A stretch of DNA of 64,000 nt from an uncultured Clostridia bacterium. GTDB lineage: Bacteria; Bacillota; Clostridia; TANB77; CAG-508. The DNA lies in the NCBI GenBank assembly GCA_944388605.1, contig CALXJJ010000001.1:36615-100614 (forward strand), given 5' to 3'. The notes under the pieces were generated by a model, which made no database searches, was not told the DNA's origin, and saw only the letters and a list, made by a program, of their open reading frames with translations. This document shows positions 55,375 through 61,532 of this stretch, one piece after another. A program made the translations under genes and the position numbers. The stretch's first letter is position 1; the number at the start of each line of letters is the position of its first letter.

Positions 55375-56091
55375 TTAGATTTTCTCTTTTCTTATTTTTC
55401 CTATATAACGTATATTGCTCTTAAAAAATCTTTTTAACCTTTTTGGTTCTCTTACGATTCTGTATAACCATTCTATTTTTAATTTTATAAATATTTTTGG
55501 AGCTCTCTTCTTTGAACCACTTAGCACATCAAAACTTCCACCTACTCCAATAAATATTCCCTTATCAAAATCTTTTATATGTTTACTTATTAATAATTCT
55601 TGTCTAGGTATTCCTAATGCTACTAAACATACATCTGGTTTTTTCTCTTTTATTTCTTCAAATACTTCATCTTTATTCTCTACATATCCATCTACACTTC
55701 CAAGTATCTGTATATTTGGATAATTATCGTTTAATACTTGTCTTAACTTTTCTACAACTTCTTTTTTTGCACCTAATAAAAATAAAGTTTTATTCATTGA
55801 ATTCAAATATTCAAATAATTTATTGCAAATATCTATTCCTGTAATTGTTTCATTTATATCATATTTTAATATTTTAGCACCTTTTATTATACCTATTCCG
55901 TCTGGAACTATAACAACATTTTTATTTAAAATTATATTTTTAAATTCACTATTTTCCTCTGCTATCATAAGAGTTTCTGGATTGGCTGTGACTATAAATT
56001 TTTTTTCATTGTTTTTTAACCAATATTTCAATTCTTCATAAAAAGTCTCTCTTGGTTTAGAATAAATTCTATCAAAATACTCTCTCATCAT
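55375..56091 (-). CDS. tagA: WecG/TagA/CpsF family glycosyltransferase (N-acetylmannosaminyltransferase)
   Basis: A 238-residue GT26 enzyme adding ManNAc to GlcNAc-PP-undecaprenol. Motifs are VTANPETLMIAEEN, VVIVPDGIGIIKGAK, TGIDICNKLF, LGAKKEVVEKLRQVL, LVALGIPRQE, FIGVGGSFDVLSGSKKRAPK and the C-terminal WLYRIVREPKRLKR. It lies between the TagO-like gene and the membrane GT genes, and the ManNAc donor is supplied by mnaA of the same cluster. Confidence 0.94.
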   Translation of the reverse strand: MMREYFDRIYSKPRETFYEELKYWLKNNEKKFIVTANPETLMIAEENSEFKNIILNKNVVIVPDGIGIIKGAKILKYDINETITGIDICNKLFEYLNSMNKTLFLLGAKKEVVEKLRQVLNDNYPNIQILGSVDGYVENKDEVFEEIKEKKPDVCLVALGIPRQELLISKHIKDFDKGIFIGVGGSFDVLSGSKKRAPKIFIKLKIEWLYRIVREPKRLKRFFKSNIRYIGKIRKEKI

Positions 56092-56111
56092 ATATTTCAG
56101 CCCCTTTATAT

Positions 56112-57197
56112 CTATTTTTGTTCTTCTTTTTCATCTTTAATAGCAAATAAATCCTTATAACCAATTGCTCCAATCGCTATTATAATTATTGCAAATGAGA
56201 TTGCTTTCCAAATTCCACTTTCTAGTAAAATTATAGCAAACATTCCAAAAATTGTACTTATACTATACAAAATTAGAACAGCTTGTTTTTGAGTATATCC
56301 TTTTGCCATAATTCTGTGATGTAAATGACCTTTGTCTGGTGATAATATTGCTTTTATTGATTTTCCTTTTATCATTCTTCTCACTATTGCAAATAATGTA
56401 TCAAAAATTGGTATAAATAATACTATTAAAGGTGCAATAATAACTATAGCAGTATATGTTTTAGCTACCCCTAATATAGAAATTACTGCAAGAGAATATC
56501 CAAGAAAGTTTGAACCAGTATCTCCTATAAAAGTTTTGGCAGGATTAAAATTATATGGTAAAAATCCAATTATAGCACCTGCTAATGCTGTTATTAATAT
56601 AATTGTTATTATTGATGCATCATTTAAGGAAAATATTATTAGTAGTGATAAACATGCAATTAGTGATATTCCTGAAGATAGTCCATCTAATCCATCTATT
56701 AAATTTATTGCATTTGTTATTCCAACTATCCAAATTATTGTTATTGCATATGAAAACCATTCACTAAAAACTATTTTGTTATCTAAAAAATAAAAGTTTT
56801 CAATTCTTACTCCTGCAAATGCTACTATAACAGCTGCTATTATTTGCCCTGCTAATTTAACCACAGCTGGTATGCTTTTTGAATCATCTATAAAACATGT
56901 AACTCCTAATACAATTACTCCAATAAAAAATCCTATTAATTTAATATAATACTGTTCTTCACCATTTAAATCTATTGTGTTCTCAATTGACATAGTGATT
57001 AATAGATAAATAACAGAAACTACAAAACCACTTATTACAGCAATTCCTCCTAGTCTTGGCATTGGTTTTTTATTTATTCTTCTTTCGTTTGGTATATCTA
57101 TTGCACCAACTTTTTTTGCTAATTTCATTGTATATGGTGTTATTACAAAAGCTGTTATAAATGCTAATGCAAATGCTATTATAATATCTCCCCACAT
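56112..57197 (-). CDS. tagO: UDP-GlcNAc:undecaprenyl-phosphate GlcNAc-1-phosphate transferase (TagO/WecA-like)
   Basis: Starts lipid-linked glycan synthesis by moving GlcNAc-1-P onto undecaprenyl phosphate. A 361-residue protein with about 11 helices. Motifs are IDIPNERRINKKPMPRLGG, CFIDDSKSIPA, TNAINLIDGLDGLSSG, FIGDTGSNFLGY and the HLHHRIM histidine loop (DKGHLHHR). An AGAGGA site lies upstream. Confidence 0.94.
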   Translation of the reverse strand: MWGDIIIAFALAFITAFVITPYTMKLAKKVGAIDIPNERRINKKPMPRLGGIAVISGFVVSVIYLLITMSIENTIDLNGEEQYYIKLIGFFIGVIVLGVTCFIDDSKSIPAVVKLAGQIIAAVIVAFAGVRIENFYFLDNKIVFSEWFSYAITIIWIVGITNAINLIDGLDGLSSGISLIACLSLLIIFSLNDASIITIILITALAGAIIGFLPYNFNPAKTFIGDTGSNFLGYSLAVISILGVAKTYTAIVIIAPLIVLFIPIFDTLFAIVRRMIKGKSIKAILSPDKGHLHHRIMAKGYTQKQAVLILYSISTIFGMFAIILLESGIWKAISFAIIIIAIGAIGYKDLFAIKDEKEEQK

Positions 57198-57220
57198 GTT
57201 TTATCATCCTCTCTAAAACA

Positions 57221-58753
57221 TTAACTGTTTTTTAATTGTTTTATAAATTTAAATCCTAGCAACATATCTTTAAAATACAAATATTCTTCTTTCTTTCTAA
57301 ATATTAAAATATATATAATGTTTGGAATTATTAAACATAATACTCCATTTATTATTATTTGTAAAATCAAATTTTCTACTATTATTGGTTTTACAATTAT
57401 AGAAGTAATAATTAAACTCAATATAAATATAGAAAAATAATATACTTTTTCTTTTGCATATACTTTATAGCTTTTCCCAAATAATGGTTTGTATGTATAT
57501 TTAGGAAATGCATAACAGTACAATACTAATGAACTAATAATTGTACCTACAAATACACCAGCTATTCCAAAGAATTGAACTAATATAACTGAAACTATTA
57601 TATTTACTATAGCCTCCAATACTGGCATAAATCTATCAACATGGAAAATCCCTGCAGCTTCTTTAAATGAAATTATACATTTTTTCATGTTTTGTGCATA
57701 AAATTTAATAGTAATAACTATTGTAACAATTTCTGGTAATAAATATGTATCTCCATATAATAATTTTATAAATGGGGTTATAATATTGTAAAATGAAACT
57801 GCACAAAATCCAGTTATCCAAAAATTAAATAATTGTAATTTCTTATAAGTTTCATATGTTTTTTCTTTATTCTTTTCTATAAGTAGATTGCCTATACTTG
57901 CTGTAAGTGCTGAAAATATTTGTGTAAAAAAAGCTTCTATTGCCAATAATACCATATTATAATTTGAATATATACCTACTGCAGAAACACCACAAAATGT
58001 TGATAATATAATACTATCACTTCCCGTAACTGCAAAACTTCCAACTTTATGAAAAACCAATCCTTTTATTTTCTTTATTATATCAGCTACTATTTTATTA
58101 TCTAATTTCTTAACATTTTTATCTTTTATAAAAGGATATCTCCTATCTACAACAATACTTATAACAATATTTTCTGCTAATCTTAATATTACTCTTATTA
58201 TTAAATATATTATATAATTTTTCGTTGCAAATAAAAATATTATTTGTAAAATATTCATTATAACTATATAAGCAATATGTATAATATTTACCACATATGT
58301 TTTTTCATTTGCATATAGTATTGACCTTTTATATGATAATAAATATGATGCTACTGCATCTGTTAGGAATAAAGCATAGATAATATATAAACTTATCTGT
58401 ACACTAGTAGGTCCTACTATACTCTTTAAAAAAGGTATTACACATATTCCTAATACTGTAACTATTACAGCTATAATTCTATAACTTTTTTTATAGAATT
58501 CCATTAATGATTTTATTTTTTCATTATCTTTATCTGCAATAGGTTTGTACAAATGATAAATAATTGCACTTCCTATTCCTAGTTCTGCAATTGCTAGCAT
58601 AGATATAATATTAGTAAAAAGTCCATTTATTCCAAGTAATTCTTTTCCTAATATTCTAGTAAATATAACTTGAGTAATAAGACTCATAAGTACATTCACT
58701 ATATTTAATATTACTGCTGCAATTGTATTTTTCATAGAATTTGTTGATCTCAT
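57221..58753 (-). CDS. Oligosaccharide flippase (MOP superfamily, Wzx-like)
   Basis: A 510-residue membrane protein with 12-14 helices. The N-terminal pattern is ILNIVNVLMSLITQVIFTRILGKELLGINGLFTN, as in polysaccharide exporters. It lies between rpiA and tagO and probably carries the undecaprenyl-linked unit outward. The presence of Wzx- and Wzy-like proteins instead of a TarGH ABC exporter suggests a polymerase-dependent glycan. Confidence 0.9.
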   Translation of the reverse strand: MRSTNSMKNTIAAVILNIVNVLMSLITQVIFTRILGKELLGINGLFTNIISMLAIAELGIGSAIIYHLYKPIADKDNEKIKSLMEFYKKSYRIIAVIVTVLGICVIPFLKSIVGPTSVQISLYIIYALFLTDAVASYLLSYKRSILYANEKTYVVNIIHIAYIVIMNILQIIFLFATKNYIIYLIIRVILRLAENIVISIVVDRRYPFIKDKNVKKLDNKIVADIIKKIKGLVFHKVGSFAVTGSDSIILSTFCGVSAVGIYSNYNMVLLAIEAFFTQIFSALTASIGNLLIEKNKEKTYETYKKLQLFNFWITGFCAVSFYNIITPFIKLLYGDTYLLPEIVTIVITIKFYAQNMKKCIISFKEAAGIFHVDRFMPVLEAIVNIIVSVILVQFFGIAGVFVGTIISSLVLYCYAFPKYTYKPLFGKSYKVYAKEKVYYFSIFILSLIITSIIVKPIIVENLILQIIINGVLCLIIPNIIYILIFRKKEEYLYFKDMLLGFKFIKQLKNS

Positions 58754-58762
58754 ATCTTTCTC

Positions 58763-59458
58763 CTAATTTACTATTTCTATATTGTTATAGTTTATAAATA
58801 AACCGCTTTCTATTACTCCTACAATAGATTTAATATTTTTTTCTAACATTTCCTCTATTTTTTCAAATTTAGTATCTATAATAAAATTTCCACTTTCAGT
58901 AATTATAGGTCCATCTTTTCCATCTTCTGCAATACGAAGTTTTGTGCTTATTGCTCCTAATTCTTTTAATTGTCTTGCTACATATTCAATACTTGATGGA
59001 TGACACTCCACAGGCACATCAAATTTCTGTCCTAATTTTTCTACTTTTTTTGTATCATCTATAAGTATATATGTTTTTAAGCTATTTACTATATTCATCT
59101 TTTCTTTAAACATAGCTCCGCCTCTACCTTTTATAATCCATCCATTTTTATCAACTTCGTCAGCTCCATCAAAACACCAATCTAATACTCTTAATGGACT
59201 TTCAATAATTGGAATTTCAAACACATCGCAAGTTAATCTCATTTCATATGATGTTGGAACTGCCATTATATTCAAATGATTCTCTTCTATTTTTTTTGCT
59301 ATTTCTACTGCTGTAACAAATGATGTAGAACCTGAGCCAAACCCAATAATCTGATTATTCTCTACTTTTTCTGCAATTTTTTTCGCTATTTGCTTTTTTT
59401 TATCTATATTATCTATATCAGAAAATAAATCTATTTTTATATGCCTCTTATTTTTCAT
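58763..59458 (-). CDS. rpiA: Ribose-5-phosphate isomerase A
   Basis: Interconverts ribose 5-phosphate and ribulose 5-phosphate. It has 231 residues. Conserved segments are IGFGSGSTSF (phosphate loop), VPTSYEM, DWCFDGADEVDKNGWIIKGRGGAMFKEK (catalytic Asp/Lys) and the C-terminal ESGLFIN. The start is at 59458, with an AAGGA site 10 bases upstream. It opens the glycan operon or belongs to the tyrS transcript; a link to pentose or sugar-nucleotide supply is inference. Confidence 0.94.
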   Translation of the reverse strand: MKNKRHIKIDLFSDIDNIDKKKQIAKKIAEKVENNQIIGFGSGSTSFVTAVEIAKKIEENHLNIMAVPTSYEMRLTCDVFEIPIIESPLRVLDWCFDGADEVDKNGWIIKGRGGAMFKEKMNIVNSLKTYILIDDTKKVEKLGQKFDVPVECHPSSIEYVARQLKELGAISTKLRIAEDGKDGPIITESGNFIIDTKFEKIEEMLEKNIKSIVGVIESGLFINYNNIEIVN

Positions 59459-59499
59459 TAATACCATTCCTTCCATATAATCAAACTTTTATACCTTAT

Positions 59500-60693
59500 T
59501 TAAATATTTTTAATTTTATAGAAGTTACCTTTTCCTATTTGGATAATATATTCTCCTTTTTTATTATTTAATTTTTCATATTCAGTTTCTTTTTTTCCAT
59601 CAACTTTAATAGCATTTTGTGCAAATAATCTTTTTATTTCTCCTTTTGATGAATATTTCTCTGTTTTCATTATAGTATCTAAAATATTATTTTCAAAAAT
59701 TATTTCTTGAACATCATCTGGAACTTCACCTTTTGAAAAAGCTGTTATAAAATGTTCTTTTGCATTTTTTGCTTCCTCATTATTATGATATAATTTTGTT
59801 ATTTCTTCTGCTAACTCTAATTTTATATTTCTTGGATTTTCTCCTTTTTCTAATCTATTTTTAATTTCTTGTACTTTATCTGGATGTAAATCTGTACACA
59901 AATCATAATATTTTATTATCAATTCATCTGGTATTTTCATAACTTTTTCAAACATTGTTATTGAATCTTCATTTACACCTATGTAATTTCCTAAACTTTT
60001 ACTCATCTTATTTATTCCATCTAATCCCTCAAGTAATGGCATAAATAAAGTTAATTGGCTATCTTGCCCATATACTTTTTGTATTGTTCTTCCCATTAAA
60101 ACATTAAAAGTTTGATCTGTTCCACCTAATTCAATATCTGCCTTTATTTCTACAGAATCATATGCTTGCATTAATGGATAAAAGAATTCATGTAAAGCAA
60201 TAGGTTGGTTACTAGAATATCTTTTTTGAAAATCATCTCTTTCAAGCATTCTAGCAACAGTCACATTAGATGCTAATTTTATAACATCTTTAAAAGTTAA
60301 TTTATCATGCCACTCACTATTAAATCTAATTGTTGTTTTATTTTTATCTAATATTCTAAAAATCTGTTCTTTATATGTTTCAGCATTTTCCTCTACCTGT
60401 TCCCTTGTTAGAGGTTTCCTCGTTTTAGACTTTCCTGTTGGATCACCTATCATACCAGTAAAATCTCCTATTATAATAATAGCTTCATGTCCTAATTCTT
60501 GTAATTGCCTTATTTTTCTCAAAACTACTGCATGTCCTAAATGTATATCTGGTGCTGAAGGATCAAGCCCCAATTTTATTCTAAGAGGTCTTTTCTCTTC
60601 ATCTATTTTTTTTAATTTTTCTTTAATTTCTGAAATATCTGTATATTCGGCTGCTCCTTTTAACATTATTTTTATTGTATTATCTATATCCAT
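59500..60693 (-). CDS. tyrS: Tyrosyl-tRNA synthetase
   Basis: Charges tRNA-Tyr. It has 397 residues. The class I HIGH motif is PDIHLGHAVVLRK, with IIGDFTGMIGDPTGKS, LMQAYDSVEIKADIELGGTDQ, the KMSKS loop (INKMSKSLGNYI) and a C-terminal S4 RNA-binding domain (EIKRLFAQNAIKVDGKKE). The pattern fits the TyrZ-like subgroup. A clear promoter precedes it and no T-box is seen. Confidence 0.97.
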   Translation of the reverse strand: MDIDNTIKIMLKGAAEYTDISEIKEKLKKIDEEKRPLRIKLGLDPSAPDIHLGHAVVLRKIRQLQELGHEAIIIIGDFTGMIGDPTGKSKTRKPLTREQVEENAETYKEQIFRILDKNKTTIRFNSEWHDKLTFKDVIKLASNVTVARMLERDDFQKRYSSNQPIALHEFFYPLMQAYDSVEIKADIELGGTDQTFNVLMGRTIQKVYGQDSQLTLFMPLLEGLDGINKMSKSLGNYIGVNEDSITMFEKVMKIPDELIIKYYDLCTDLHPDKVQEIKNRLEKGENPRNIKLELAEEITKLYHNNEEAKNAKEHFITAFSKGEVPDDVQEIIFENNILDTIMKTEKYSSKGEIKRLFAQNAIKVDGKKETEYEKLNNKKGEYIIQIGKGNFYKIKNI

Positions 60694-60729
60694 TTATTTC
60701 ATTCCTTTCATTACTCATACTCTCGTGTA

Positions 60730-60758
60730 ATTATATCCTACATACTACTAAATTTCAA
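60730..60758 (-). promoter_or_regulatory. Sigma-A promoter of tyrS
   Basis: Minus strand TTGAAA (60753-60758), 17 bases, TATAAT (60730-60735), 37 bases upstream of the start codon. Confidence 0.85.
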
Positions 60759-60782
60759 TAGCAATACATATAAAACTTTAAA

Positions 60783-60818
60783 AAATCAAGGTAGATTTAA
60801 TAAAATCCACCTTGATTT
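60783..60818 (-). terminator. Terminator upstream of tyrS
   Basis: AAATCAAGGTGGATTT / AAATCTACCTTGATTT on the minus strand, followed by TTTTT. It ends transcription of the 61085 gene. Confidence 0.85.
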
Positions 60819-60826
60819 CATCTTTT

Positions 60827-60986
60827 CATACAATAGGAAAGTCATCCTTTCCTATTGTATAAAAGTCGCTACGCTCTAACGGTTGCACACAATTTTACTT
60901 GCGTAAAATTGGCGCAGAACAAATTTACGGAAAGCCAACGAGAAAATATTAAATTAGTATAAATTTTAAGGCTTTCCGATTTGTTC
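60827..60986 (-). repeat. Dispersed composite repeat, copy 9 (inverted relative to the others)
   Basis: Full A-B element in the opposite orientation. The minus strand starts with GAACAAATCGGAAAGCC, then GGCTTTCCGTAAATTTGTTC, the GCAAGTAAAATTGTGTGCA variant and the ATACAATAGGAAAG / CTTTCCTATTGTAT hairpin. A small substitution (GCGCC for TAAGCC) is seen. It fills the 391-base spacer between the 61085 gene and tyrS. Confidence 0.9.
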
Positions 60987-61084
60987 TTTATGTGAATTTG
61001 CATTTCTTCTAGATGTCCTCTTTTATTTTCTAATAGGAATGTCATACTAATTTCCTAATAGAGAAATATACTCTACTCACAAAT

Positions 61085-61396
61085 TTACCATTCTTCCATT
61101 GGAATTAAAAAATAAGTATTTTTAAATTTTATTAATCCCCAATTCAATTTTTCAAGTTCATTATTTACTTGTAACTCTACTGCCAATACAATTTCTTGCT
61201 TCTTGTCATCATCTAACACATCTTTCCTTTCAAAAAAATCATGAACTGAATTCATTGGCACTTTTAATCTACCTGTCCTAACAAATTCCTCTTTTCCTCT
61301 TTCCTGTACAGATTGCAATTCACTCATTACATTCCGCATTAATTGTTCAGTTTCGTAAATCTTCACATCTGCAATAAAATCTTTTAAGCTTTTCAT
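61085..61396 (-). CDS. Small soluble protein, unknown
   Basis: Unrecognised 103-residue protein starting MKSLKDFIADVKIYE. AGGAGG lies 8 bases before the ATG at 61396. A helical N-terminal half (EQLMRNVMSELQSVQERGKEEF) is followed by a conserved-looking RLKVPMNSVHDFFERKDV segment and a strand-rich end (WGLIKFKNTYFLIPMEEW). It carries one in-frame CGG codon (61325-61327, ATG CGG AAT) without frame change. Monocistronic, with its own promoter and terminator. Confidence 0.75.
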   Translation of the reverse strand: MKSLKDFIADVKIYETEQLMRNVMSELQSVQERGKEEFVRTGRLKVPMNSVHDFFERKDVLDDDKKQEIVLAVELQVNNELEKLNWGLIKFKNTYFLIPMEEW

Positions 61397-61461
61397 AAGA
61401 AATTCCTCCTTAGTAATCATATGTAATCACAAAATGATAATTATAAAAAAACTTTATCTAT

Positions 61462-61490
61462 ATTATATATATGTTTTCACTATTTTTCAA
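61462..61490 (-). promoter_or_regulatory. Promoter of the 61085 gene
   Basis: Minus strand TTGAAA (61485-61490), 17 bases, TATAAT (61462-61467). Confidence 0.8.
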
Positions 61491-61532
61491 TATGTTTAAT
61501 CTATTTTTTCACAGTCTAAAAAACTCTTAACT

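Noticed and set aside
790..60986. CRISPR array
   Set aside because: The repeats are long, dispersed, kilobases apart and lack spacers or cas genes.
4000..61400. Global reassignment of CGG to another amino acid
   Set aside because: The tmcAL site fits arginine (TRTRIQR), and three other CGG codons are too few to infer a new meaning; left as a point to test.
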